The notes: a model not told the origin generated them from the sequence alone. A stretch of 64,000 bases of DNA from G963668345 sp965206025 (GCA_965206025.1 CBDBIU010000004.1:1240001-1304000); one strand, 5' to 3'; numbered from the stretch's first letter, positions 17,563 through 26,180 are shown. Numbers and translations: made by a program.

Positions 17563-17694
17563 ATGCCGCTGCATTACGACCGAGCTCGTGAAACACTCGA
17601 AGAGCTGTTTGGCAAGGCTGAACAGTACGGGCGCACGCCTCCCGGCGGGCCTATCGTGTGCTTCGACCGTCAACTGGTGAGAAATGCGGGCTAG
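17563..17694 (+). CDS. Truncated small ORF ending in a repeat
   Basis: 43 codons starting ATGCCGCTGCATTACGACCG, 13 bp after the methylase stop. The first ~28 residues (MPLHYDRARETLEELFGKAE) look like the helical start of a real protein; the last 15 and the stop codon come from the dispersed repeat at 17645-17693. The gene has probably lost its 3' part to the repeat. A partner of the methylase is possible but unproven. Confidence 0.4.
   Translation: MPLHYDRARETLEELFGKAEQYGRTPPGGPIVCFDRQLVRNAG
17645..17693 (-). repeat. Dispersed TIR repeat, one end (R2)
   Basis: Read on the minus strand this is the family end TAGCCCGCATTTCTCACCAG followed by TTGACGGTCGAAGCAC and TAGGCCCGC, matching the left parts of R6 and R7. 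Only about 50 bp are kept. It supplies the stop codon of the small ORF after the methylase. Confidence 0.65.
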
Positions 17695-17814
17695 GCGCGC
17701 GATGATCCACACTCCCCCTTCGGCTGTCAGTTCCCCGCGAGAGCCGTCACGACGACGGCTAACTCAAGGGGCTGCCGCGCTTGTTGATTCCTGCGAACGT
17801 CGAATTTTTTGCAG

Positions 17815-19478
17815 TTACTTCTTCACCTTCTCGAATTCTTTCTCGATCGCCGCGAGCAGGTCCTCGCCGCCTTGTAGTTGATTGCTTCCGGCGACCTCCT
17901 CGAGTCGGGCGCACAGGTCGGCCACCGCGGCGGCTCCCAGATCCCGGCAGCTCCCCTTGACGGTATGGGCCGCGGCTCACGGCCTCATGGTCTCCTGACG
18001 CCAGCGCCTGCCGAGCCTGCTGAAAGTATTCGGGGGTCTCGTTCAGGAAGACGTCGAGGATCTCTTGGAGCGCGTCATCGTCGTCCGTGAGGTCCGAGCG
18101 CAGCCGAGCAAACGATTCGGGATCGATGGCTTCCTGTTGGTTTCCTCGATTTACGGACCGCCCCGACGCTTTGTAGCGCTCGAGCACGCGGCGCACCCGC
18201 TCAGACTCACGGTCGAGCTGAGCCAGGAGAGGGCCGGCCTCATCGACCGAGCCGCCGCGTCCCGTCTTTTCCAGGTCGCCGCTGACCGCGCTCAGACCGG
18301 TGGCCCCGAGATAGGCGCTGCTGCCTTTCAAGGTGTGGGCCGTCGCTTCAAGGGCCGCGTGGTCTCCTTTTGCTGCAGCCTCCCTCAAGGCGGCCAGCTG
18401 CGTCGGGAAGTCGCGGAGGAACAGGTCGATCAACTCGCTCACAAGGTCGGGCTCGTTCGCCCCCCCTAGTTTCCGCACATTGTCCAGCACCGATAGATCC
18501 ACCGGGTCCCCGCGATGATCCTGTTTCTTTTCGGGCCCCCGATCGCCAGACGCGGCTGAAGCGGGCGCTGTGATCCATTTCTCGAGGGCTTTTCGAAGGT
18601 CGGCGAACTTCACCGGTTTCGGAACGTAGTCGTCCATTCCCGCGTCTAGACACCGCTCTCGGTCCCCCTGCATGGTATGAGCCGTGAAGGCGATGATCGG
18701 AAGATGGCGCGAGTCGCCTTCACGCCGACGAATCTCAGCGGTGGCCTCGTAGCCGTCCATCTCGGGCATCTGGCAATCCATGAACACGGCATCAAAGGGA
18801 AATATCTCCAGCATTTCGACTGCCTCTTTGCCATTGGCGACCACCTGCACCTGGCAACCAAGCTTCTCCAGTGATCGCTGAGCGACTTTCTGGTTGACGA
18901 CGTTATCCTCGGCTACCAGAACGCGGGCGGCGAGGGGCCGGCTGTCGGTCGTAGTGAAGGCGGTCTTCACGGCACCGGCTTTGGCCAGGGTGTGGCGGGT
19001 GATCAGGCGGGTTGGCGCTCCATCTTTGTGGGCCGCCCAAACCGTAGTCAGCGTGTCCATCAGCAATGACTGACGCACCGGTTTGAGCAGGTAAGCGGCA
19101 AATCCCGCGTCCGAGATCCGATCTTCATCGTCCCGCTGACCTAATGAGCTGAGCATCACCAGCACGGTCTCCCGCAGCGCCGGATCGGATTTGATGGCGC
19201 GCGCCAGCATCTCTCCATCCATGCTGGGCATCTGGTAATCCAGGATGGCAATCCGGTAGGGATCTCCCTCCGCCTTGCCCTGACGAAGCGCCGTCATCCT
19301 CATCGAGGAAGATCCCTTGGGAGAAGTTAAGATGATTGTCTTCGAAGTGGTGGCCGTCCCGAGGCCGGTCAGGGAGTGCGAGGCCATCAGTCAAATCTCC
19401 CCGGCGATACTGGGCGAACAGCAGACCGTCCTCCTTATAGACCACAGCTCCTACGATCTGCTGCTCCTGGCTTAACAC
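17815..19478 (-). pseudogene. Hybrid histidine kinase remnant: sensor piece, REC-REC-HPt-HPt, kinase core lost
   Basis: From the 5' side: 19478-19316 encodes a CHASE8-like extracellular sensor piece (IVGAVVYKEDGLLFAQYRRG). It then jumps, in another frame, to the middle of a receiver domain (phospho-acceptor in ILDYQMP, near 19240). HAMP, HisKA and HATPase domains are absent. A full second receiver follows (LVAEDN and VFMDCQMPEMDG, near 18780), then an HPt domain with AHTLKGSSAYLG (near 18335) and a second HPt. In the second HPt a small indel near 17972 shifts the frame; corrected, it reads AAHTVKGSCRDLG and ends at 17815. The main open frame is 17759-19387. The loss of the kinase core and two frame breaks make it a pseudogene. 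Confidence 0.82.
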
Positions 19479-19676
19479 CGCCAGGGTCGGAGTCCGCCGC
19501 GGACCGGTCAGACCAACTGTGACCGCGGGATCTTCGGTTCAGTGCAATGACGTCGTCGCCTGGTAGGCCGCAAGTCGCTGCAATCCAAGTGCTTGAAATC
19601 AAGGCGGTTGCGAAGAGCGGCGGACTCTGGCTTTGGGAGCAGGAAGCCGGGGTCTCAATCCCTCATGGAATAAACG

Positions 19677-20096
19677 CTAACGACAGGTTTTCTTTTTGAC
19701 CGTAACGACGTTCTTGCCGTCTTCCCTGCGATATTCCAGCGCGTCGGCCACACTCTTAACGAGATGGATTCCAAGGCCGCCGACAGCGCGCTTCTCCGGC
19801 GGCAGATGGAGATCCGGCGGGGCTACTTTTGAAGGATCGAAGGGTCGGCCGTCGTCGGCGACTCGGAGAATGAGCCAGTCGCCCTGCTTGCGGATCACCA
19901 TGTCGATTTCGTGCACCCCTTCGTCGTCGTACCCGTGACGAATGATGTTGGTGAGGATCTCTTCCAGAGCAAGAGTCAAGTCAAAGACAGCGTCTTCGCT
20001 GATACCGTGTTGTTGACAGAAGGATCTCAGAGCCGCGTTCGCCGCGGGCAGCTCCGCCGTGTCGTTTCCTAACACGAGGTGGGTTTGTTCGACCAT
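19677..20096 (-). CDS. RsbW-like anti-sigma factor / serine kinase
   Basis: 139 residues of the HATPase_c_2 (GHKL) family. The N-box LALEEILTNIIRHG (residues ~42-55) keeps the magnesium-binding asparagine; ADDGRPFDP (G1) and GGLGIHLVKSVAD (G2) are intact, so ATP binding is expected. Such proteins phosphorylate STAS antagonists or hold sigma factors in partner-switching systems. A STAS protein (22482-23726) and a SpoIIE phosphatase stump (20112-20325) in the same orientation are the expected partners, but the phosphatase is broken. Confidence 0.9.
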   Translation of the reverse strand: MVEQTHLVLGNDTAELPAANAALRSFCQQHGISEDAVFDLTLALEEILTNIIRHGYDDEGVHEIDMVIRKQGDWLILRVADDGRPFDPSKVAPPDLHLPPEKRAVGGLGIHLVKSVADALEYRREDGKNVVTVKKKTCR

Positions 20097-20111
20097 GCCG
20101 ACGGACCCGGG

Positions 20112-20325
20112 TCAGCGCTGTTGGTAGGAGACGGCCATCGCAGTGATGTCGTCGGATTGGGGCGCACCCCCCGAAAAACTACGAACGGAGCGCACGACTC
20201 CGTTGACCAGTTCATCGAGGGCACCCTCCTGCAGTTCGGCGAGCGTACTCGCGAGACGCTCATCCCCATAAAAGTCCTCGTGCGCGTCCATCGCTTCCGT
20301 TACCCCGTCGGTATAAAGAAATAGC
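20112..20325 (-). pseudogene. SpoIIE/PP2C phosphatase, C-terminal stump
   Basis: Only the last ~70 residues remain: LFLYTDGVTEAMDAHEDFYG is the metal-binding end of a SpoIIE/RsbU phosphatase and SGGAPQSDDITAMAVSYQ the final conserved motif. The upstream part is replaced by an ISL3-like element at 20326; an open frame continues from the element (to 20591), but that sequence is foreign. The intact enzyme would dephosphorylate the STAS antagonist opposite the RsbW-like kinase encoded 15 bp downstream. Confidence 0.85.
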
Positions 20326-20687
20326 GGCTCTTCTGGGATTTTAGTGGCTGGCGGCGGTGAGTGACGGATCCCTCGCCACTGTGAGGCCGACCTCCCGGAG
20401 CCTGCTTCGGTGCCATTCAAGGGCTTCGTGACAACTCTACGGCCCCCAAGGCCGGGCGGCGACTGCGTTGGCCAAAAAGAATTACTGATAAACAAAGGGT
20501 TACGAGTAGAGCAAGGCTGCTGGCAGGTAGTCGTACAGTCTCCCGAAGGCTGTGAAATGCGCGATCCACAACTGTCATCCAGTGGCCACACTCAAAGAGA
20601 TAACTCCCTGTTTATCAGTGTCTTATTCCCTTTACGAGTTGCCCACGACCGGACTGGCGTGTAGGGTATTTGGGGATTTCTTGGCCG
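20326..20687 (-). mobile_element. ISL3-like element, copy B, right part only
   Basis: Starts with GGCTCTTCTGGG and matches copies A and C almost base for base for ~362 bp (one extra base near 20560). Homology stops at TTGGCCG (20687), where copies A and C continue for ~95 bp to their other end. The flanking 8 bp on the phosphatase side has no partner on the far side, so this is not a simple insertion. Confidence 0.85.
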
Positions 20688-21023
20688 GGCATATTGATGT
20701 CGGGTCTGGAGGACGAGGCGGTTCGATCCGGTCAACACCGGTTCCCAGCAATGTCAGACCGTCCATCCGAGACCGCTTTGGGCTCCGATGCCTTTGACGG
20801 AAAACATGACTGAGAGCTTCGAAGCGACCCAGCAGGCGGGCGATTCCGAGGCTCGCTGCCTTGTCGAGTGCGTACATCATCGTCGTCAGATTCTCGCGTC
20901 GGGTCGAGTCCCAGCGAGCCGGCGCCAGGTTCTCCGCGATGGTCATGCTGGGGGCCGTACCGCTAAACGGGTTTTGAAATACGCGCCCAATCAACTTGGC
21001 GCGCCGGTGTTCGGCACCATCGA
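20688..21023 (-). pseudogene. ABC transporter ATP-binding protein relic
   Basis: On the minus strand this 336-bp piece encodes EHRRAKLIGRVFQNPFSGTA followed by PSMTIAENLA, the Q-loop region of an ABC ATPase of the kind that accompanies the permease at 21563-22475. Walker A lies outside the piece; no clean signature motif or Walker B is seen, although GLTLLGTGVDR near 20740 may be a damaged trace of that region. The piece lies between two partial elements (20326-20687 and 21024-21101) and is translated only as part of an element-spanning frame (20632-21351). It is either a native gene trimmed by rearrangement or a fragment captured by the element. Confidence 0.65.
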
Positions 21024-21101
21024 GATGGAGAGGAGCCGCTTGGGCTACCCGCCTTTTCGGCCACGTCGGAAAGGCGGCCACTAAAAACGTCCGGAAGAGC
21101 C
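21024..21101 (-). mobile_element. ISL3-like element, left end only (copy D)
   Basis: On the minus strand it begins GGCTCTTCCGGACG then TTTTTAGTGG, and resembles the first ~55 bp of copies A and C with short insertions (shared GGGTAGCC and GGCTCCTC). It then changes to ABC-ATPase sequence. With copy B it could be the two ends of one 776-bp variant element carrying the ATPase piece. Confidence 0.6.
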
Positions 21102-21106
21102 TTTGA

Positions 21107-21562
21107 GGCTCTTCTGGGATTTTAGTGGCTGGCGGCGGTGAGTGACGGATCCCTCGCCACTGTGAGGCCGACCTCCCGGAGCCTGCTTCGGTGCCATTCA
21201 AGGGCTTCGTGACAACTCTACGGCCCCCAAGGCCGGGCGGCGACTGCGTTGGCCAAAAAGAATTACTGATAAACAAAGGGTTACGAGTAGAGCAAGGCTG
21301 CTGGCAGGTAGTCGTACAGTCTCCCGAAGGCTGTGAAATGCGGATCCACAACTGTCATCCAGTGGCCACACTCAAAGAGATAACTCCCTGTTTATCAGTG
21401 TCTTATTCCCTTTACGAGTTGCCCACGACCGGACTGGCGTGTAGGGTATTTGGGGATTTCTTGGCCGCCTTTTGGGCTCCGATGTGACTGCGGGCGACGT
21501 CGGGTCGGCAGGATGGAGGAGCCGGCTACCCGTTGGCCACCCACTAAAAACCCGGAAGAGCC
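21107..21562 (-). mobile_element. ISL3-like non-autonomous element, copy C
   Basis: 456 bp, the same length as copy A and nearly identical to it, in the opposite orientation. Ends are GGCTCTTCTGGG (21107) and CCCGGAAGAGCC (21562). The flanks share only TTTGA of the 8 bp expected for a target duplication, and just 5 bp separate it from copy D. It lies at the 3' end of the ABC permease gene, where it removes the native stop codon. The near identity to copy A points to recent activity. Confidence 0.9.
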
Positions 21563-22475
21563 TTTTTTGAATTCTCTTAATCGCTCCGGGGAGGATCAGC
21601 GCGATGAAAACAAAGATCGCGGTAATCAGCTTCAGGTCGTTCGGGTTCAGACCCCAGCGCAGGGCGATCGCCACCATGAGGCGAAACAATACCGACCCCA
21701 TCAGCGCGCCACAGATCGTAAGTCCCAACAGTTGTGATCCAACTAGCGCCTCGCCGATGATCACACTAGCGAGTCCCCAAACCACCATGCCTATCCCCAT
21801 TTGAACGTCGGCAAAGCCTTGGTACTGCGCCAGAAGCGCACCCGAAAGGGCGATCAGGCCGTTGGACAAAGCAATCCCGAGAATCGTCATGTTGCCATCG
21901 CTGATTCCCAGGGCGCGGACCATTTGGTTGTTGTCACCGGTGCCACGCATAGCCGTTCCGAGGTCTGTGCGGAAAAAAATGTATAGAATTCCTCCCGTTA
22001 CCAGAGCCGCTAGAAAGGCAGCGGCTAGGACGGAGGCGTCCCGCGTGCTGACTTCCCAGCCCCAAACGAATACGTGCTCGGTGCCGCCCAGGAGCATCGT
22101 TCCGGCGTTCGCGGCAAGCGTCGCGAGCGTAGTTTCCGACAACAGCGGAACGTTGCTCTTGCCCATGACGTGGAGGTTGACGGAGTAGAGGGCGGTCATG
22201 ACCAAAATGCCCGCCAGCAGCTTGTGGATCTGGAACTTCGTGTGGAGAATACCGGTCGTAGCGCCGGCCAGCGCCCCGCAAACAAAGGCCAGCGAAGTAG
22301 CCAGCAGCGGGTTCGTCCCGCTGACGAGCAATATGGCGGCTACCGAAGCGCCCAACGTGATGGAGCCGTCCGCCGTGATGTCGGGAAAGTGGAAGATTCG
22401 AAAACTGATGAAGACCCCGAGCGCGAGAAGGGATAGAATCAGCCCAATCGTCCAAGCCCCGATCATGAGAGTCAT
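21563..22475 (-). CDS. ABC transporter permease, 3' end invaded by element
   Basis: About 304 native residues with eight or so membrane helices, in the branched-chain amino acid/TrpX-type permease family; FRIFHFPDITADGSITLGAS near the start and GLNPNDLKLITAIFV near the end are characteristic. The frame runs on through copy C to 21372, giving a 367-residue product with a foreign 63-residue tail. The native protein would end close to this point, so the membrane part is almost complete. Its ATP-binding partner survives only as a relic, and no binding protein is in the window, so transport is doubtful. It starts 6 bp after the STAS gene. Confidence 0.88.
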
Positions 22476-22481
22476 CGAGAT

Positions 22482-23726
22482 CTAGCTCCTTTCCACCGGC
22501 GAGGACAAGGGACCAATCCAGCAGGCGCCGCGCGTGAACTCGCTTTGCCCCACGCCGACGATCGAGCGGTCATCGTCGAGCAAATGGAGGACAGATTGAA
22601 GCCGTTCTGTCTCAAAGAGTTTCTTCACAACCGCTCGCTGTTCGACGCGCCCCCGCTGAAGCGGACCATAGGTGAACACCGCCGCATGAAAGTGGCCACT
22701 CACGGCTGACTCGCCGCCCAGGGGTCTGACCATGGAAGTCAATTCACCCTCGCCTTCACGCTGAGCGACGCCGACCAATAACGTCACCGAGCGCGTGAAG
22801 ACCCGCTCAGGCGTAAAGGACAGCCACTCACGAATCGCGGGGAAAGAGAAGGGCGCGCCTTGATCCGCGGGGACAGCAGGAGACCGCCGCAGAGCAGCAC
22901 CTATGAGACCGTTCGATTCCGCGACGACCACCATCCCCACGACGTCGGCATCCGCGATAGAAAGGCACGACTCGGCTAGGGCTGAGAGCGTCGCCGCACC
23001 GTGATCGTCCGCGGCTTCGAATCGAACCAGGTGGGAGAAGTTCCCACGGCACTCGAGTCCATAAAGGACGGAGATATCCGGCACACTGTTTCCCGCCGAA
23101 ACCAGGTAGTCGGGGGTGTTTGTACCGTCGGTCGGGAGGTAAGCTCCCGCGCCGGCAACCGTTAGGAACTCACCGAACCGTTCCCGGCAGCTCGCAAAAT
23201 CCGGGCCGATAGCGCCCAAGCCCAGTGCGAATCCGTTGTCGGGAAAGGATATCGTCGAGCTATGTTCCTCGCCGAACCGGCAGCCCCGCAGCAGCCCCGG
23301 GTCGCCGACGATGTGAGACTTCAGAGTTTCACCGGGCGCCTCGTCGTAGACCTCGAAGCGGACCCCTTGGCGCTCGACTTTCCGGACACCATCTTGGGCG
23401 CTTTCCACCTTCTCCCGCTCGACGCGGACAGTAGAAAGCAATTCCAGGAGGCCTGACATCCCCAGGATCTTCGCGACCTGCGGGGACGGCTCAACGACGA
23501 GCAACGACCCGCCGATGCCGTGCAATTGTTTGTAAAACTGGACAACGATACCGATGCCGGCCGAACTGAGATAGGAGGTGGCGGAGAGATTCAACCGCAG
23601 ACGGTGATGCCCCTTCTGAATGACGTCGCTTAGCCGAGCCGCTAAATGATCAGCCCAGTAGGAGTCGAGGCGCCCTCGGACAGCCAGCTCCACGGAATCT
23701 GCTAATTGTCGCTCGTCGATCTCCAT
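22482..23726 (-). CDS. STAS domain protein with long unknown C-terminal region
   Basis: 414 residues. Residues ~1-105 are a STAS domain (anti-sigma factor antagonist): VRGRLDSYWADHLAARL, then LNLSATSYLSSAGIGIVVQF with the phosphorylatable serine region, then SGLLELLSTV. Residues ~110-414 form a second domain I do not recognise; it has repeated small-residue segments (GFALGLGAIGPDF, DADVVGMVVVAESNGLIGAAL) and no membrane spans. It heads the decaying cluster with the ABC permease and is the likely substrate of the RsbW-like kinase. The start codon lies only 4 bp from a dispersed repeat, leaving no ordinary ribosome site. Confidence 0.85.
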   Translation of the reverse strand: MEIDERQLADSVELAVRGRLDSYWADHLAARLSDVIQKGHHRLRLNLSATSYLSSAGIGIVVQFYKQLHGIGGSLLVVEPSPQVAKILGMSGLLELLSTVRVEREKVESAQDGVRKVERQGVRFEVYDEAPGETLKSHIVGDPGLLRGCRFGEEHSSTISFPDNGFALGLGAIGPDFASCRERFGEFLTVAGAGAYLPTDGTNTPDYLVSAGNSVPDISVLYGLECRGNFSHLVRFEAADDHGAATLSALAESCLSIADADVVGMVVVAESNGLIGAALRRSPAVPADQGAPFSFPAIREWLSFTPERVFTRSVTLLVGVAQREGEGELTSMVRPLGGESAVSGHFHAAVFTYGPLQRGRVEQRAVVKKLFETERLQSVLHLLDDDRSIVGVGQSEFTRGACWIGPLSSPVERS

Positions 23727-23730
23727 AGCC

Positions 23731-23880
23731 TAGCCCGCTTTTTCACCACCTGACGGTCGAAGCACGCAATAAGCCGCCCATTACTGCGTTGCGCTTGCTC
23801 GCCGTGGCTCAACGTAGGGTTTAAGTACGCCCGCATTACTCAGGAAACTAGGCGCCGAGGGGCGCGCCTTACAGATCGTA
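23731..23880 (+). repeat. Dispersed TIR repeat (R3) directly upstream of the STAS gene
   Basis: Begins TAGCCCGCTTTTTCACCACC and continues TGACGGTCGAAGCACGCAAT, then a CTGCGTTGCGCTTGCTCGCC block shared with R6, R7 and R8. The far end is degraded, so the right boundary is approximate. It occupies the position where the STAS gene's promoter and ribosome site should be. Confidence 0.65.
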
Positions 23881-24320
23881 CAGTATTCGCCCGTTTGCTC
23901 CCTCGATCGCGAAGACGGTATGTCGATCGCGATTTCCGGGCTAGTGGCCAAGAATCTCGTCGGCCCGCCGGATCAGAGTCGGCGGCATGGTCAGGCCAAT
24001 CGCTCAGGCATTCTTAAGTAATGAATCGGGTCTGCTGAAGGATTCGCGAACCGGGCATCCAGCTCACACAGGGTACCCGACCTGCTCCCCGGAGCACAAG
24101 AAATCCTTCACCCGACGGCAGTTCCGCGGTGAGTCGAAGCGTAGCTACAGGCCATGAGGGGGCTTCCGCCCAAAGGACGTTCGGCCCCGGCAGAGTCGGA
24201 ATCCCGATGGAGCCTCTTTTTAGCGGGCGCCGTGATGGCCAACGAGGTTGCGACTGCTATACACTGACGATCTGAGCCGCGGGAGGCCGACCGTTCCCGG
24301 CCACCGAAGCGATCGATCCC
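23881..24320. other. Intergenic region, nothing recognised
   Basis: Lies between two divergent genes, so promoters for both the STAS cluster and the NCS2 fusion should be here, but I see no convincing -10/-35 pair, riboswitch or RNA gene. Confidence 0.4.
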
Positions 24321-26078
24321 ATGGAGACGAGAACCGCCCAACTGCAATATTCCGCGGACGAAAACCCTCCCCATTTACTTTCTCTTGGGCTGGCTGGGCA
24401 GCATGTTCTGTTCATGCTGAGCGGGGTCGTTTTCATCCCGATCCTGCTGGCGAAAACCGGCCGTGCAACCCCTGAGGAAGTCGAGTATCTGGCTTTCGTC
24501 AGCATTCTGGTGTCGGCAGTGACAAGCCTCATTCAGGTCGTGCGGATCGGGGCCGTCGGTTCCGGCTACGTGCTCTTTATGGGCACGTCGGGAGCCTTCA
24601 TCGCCTGCACTCTCGACGCCGTCGATCAGGGCGGCCTGGCTCTGGCTGCGACCTTGGCTATGCTGTCCGCTCCCTTGGAATTCCTGATCTCTTACTTCTT
24701 TCGTTTTCTGAGGAAGATCTTCACGCCCGCCGTGGGCGGTGTCGTGATCATGCTTGTCGCCGTCACGATCATCCCCATTACGCTCGGGCTGTGGGTGGGA
24801 GAAGAGGGTAGTCCGGGCGCGGGATCGCGTGCGAATCTGCTGATCGGCCTGGCTACTTTCCTGACGATACTTGGGTGCGCCGTCTTCGGCGGCAAGAAGG
24901 TACGTGAGTGGGGGCCGTTGCTCGGCATTGGCTCCGGCTACGTCACGGCGGCGTTTTTCGGACAGCTCGAGATGACGAACTTCAACACCGCCGGCTGGTT
25001 TGGCCTGCCCCAGGCCGACTGGCCCGGAGTTGAGATACGGTTTCAAGCCGATCATTGGCCGGTCTTCATTGCTTTCTTGATCGCAACCGTTTCGGGGACG
25101 ATTGAAACCGTCGGCGATGTCGTCGCGGTCCAGAAGGTCTCGAAGCGGAATTTCCGAAAGGTCGACTACGACTCTGTTCAAGGGGCGCTGTACGCGGACG
25201 GCGTGGGTAATTTTCTGGCCGGGCTGGCGGGTACCGTGCCGAACACAACGTACTCGGGCAATATCTCTTTGCTAGAACTTAGCGGCGTAGCTTCCCGCCG
25301 GGTCGGACTCTACGGGGCAATCCTTCTTGGGCTGCTCGCCTTCTTTCCGAAAGTATCGGGGCTTATTCTGGACATACCGGCCCCGGCCCTAGGGGCGGCG
25401 ATCTTCGTTCTCATTGGGATGCTTTTCGTTACCGGTCTCCGCGTCGCCACGATGGAAGGCATAACGCCCCAAACCGCGATGATCGTCAGCATCGCTTTTT
25501 GGGGCGGATACGCCGCGGAGAATGAGCTTTTCTTCGCCGATCTGATACCTGGGGCCGTGCGTCCGCTGGTGAGCAACGCGATTGCAACGGGCAGCGCCAT
25601 CGCTCTTCTGCTAGCGGTGATCTTTCAGCTCAAGCCAGTGCGGCGGAGGAAAGAAACCCTGCGGGCTGATTTGACAAGTCTGCCGAAGCTTCAGGAGTTC
25701 GTCGACCAAACCAAGGAACGCTTTCAACTCGACGATTCGCTGCGGCACGATCTGAACTTGTGCTGTGAAGAGGTATTCGTCTACCTTTGCGAGGCCGGCG
25801 CGGAGGAGGGTCCCGAACGTAGCGTGACTGTCCGCGCCACTTTGGAGGAGGACACCGTACTTGTCGAGATTACGGACCGCTCATCGGTCGGGGACGTCGA
25901 TCTGCCCCACGTTCCCGACGACCTCGAGGCTGCAAGTCCCGAGGAGTTGGGAGACCTTGGACTCGTGCTTGTTTCGAAGCTCGCCCATGACGTGAACCAC
26001 CTGAAAATCTCCGGGCGGAACTACATCTCCCTTCGGTTGCATCGGTCGTCGACCGAAGTGCAAAAAGCTGAGCCATAG
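24321..26078 (+). CDS. NCS2 (xanthine/uracil) permease fused to RsbW-like ATPase domain
   Basis: 585 residues. Residues ~15-435 are a nucleobase:cation symporter-2 core with 12-14 helices; the signature is seen in ATVSGTIETVGDVVAVQKVS, ADGVGNFLAGLAGTVPNTTY and LDIPAPALGAAIFVLIGML. From residue ~447 a soluble domain of ~130 residues matches HATPase_c_2 anti-sigma kinases: CCEEVFVYLCEAG (N-box), ITDRSSVGDVDLP (G1) and LGDLGLVLVSKLAHDV (G2). The N-box asparagine of the family is tyrosine here, so ATP hydrolysis or kinase activity may be lost. The fusion suggests a transporter or transporter-like sensor that signals by partner switching. Substrate cannot be set. Confidence 0.88.
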   Translation: METRTAQLQYSADENPPHLLSLGLAGQHVLFMLSGVVFIPILLAKTGRATPEEVEYLAFVSILVSAVTSLIQVVRIGAVGSGYVLFMGTSGAFIACTLDAVDQGGLALAATLAMLSAPLEFLISYFFRFLRKIFTPAVGGVVIMLVAVTIIPITLGLWVGEEGSPGAGSRANLLIGLATFLTILGCAVFGGKKVREWGPLLGIGSGYVTAAFFGQLEMTNFNTAGWFGLPQADWPGVEIRFQADHWPVFIAFLIATVSGTIETVGDVVAVQKVSKRNFRKVDYDSVQGALYADGVGNFLAGLAGTVPNTTYSGNISLLELSGVASRRVGLYGAILLGLLAFFPKVSGLILDIPAPALGAAIFVLIGMLFVTGLRVATMEGITPQTAMIVSIAFWGGYAAENELFFADLIPGAVRPLVSNAIATGSAIALLLAVIFQLKPVRRRKETLRADLTSLPKLQEFVDQTKERFQLDDSLRHDLNLCCEEVFVYLCEAGAEEGPERSVTVRATLEEDTVLVEITDRSSVGDVDLPHVPDDLEAASPEELGDLGLVLVSKLAHDVNHLKISGRNYISLRLHRSSTEVQKAEP

Positions 26079-26087
26079 GAATGTAGA

Positions 26088-26180
26088 AGAATCGTGGACC
26101 AACACGGCGGGCAGCTTTGGGCAGAATCCGACGTTGGGCAGGGCGCTACGTTTCACTTCACACGGGCAGATGCCGCGGTA
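26088..26180 (+). pseudogene. Histidine kinase C-terminal relic
   Basis: The stretch encodes IVDQHGGQLWAESDVGQGAT then FHFTRAD, the G2 end of a sensor histidine kinase ATPase domain. Nothing of the rest of the kinase precedes it, since the NCS2 fusion gene stops 10 bp upstream. It is a stranded 3' end left by a deletion. An open frame of 61 codons (26094-26279) covers it but is unlikely to be a gene. The remaining bases to 26532 show nothing recognisable. Confidence 0.65.

Noticed and set aside
20632..21351. 239-codon protein spanning the element and ATPase piece
   Set aside because: The N-terminal third is element sequence identical to other copies and the rest a gene fragment; it is not a natural protein.
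21372..21562. C-terminal extension of the ABC permease
   Set aside because: These 63 codons are the ISL3-like element read through, not permease sequence.
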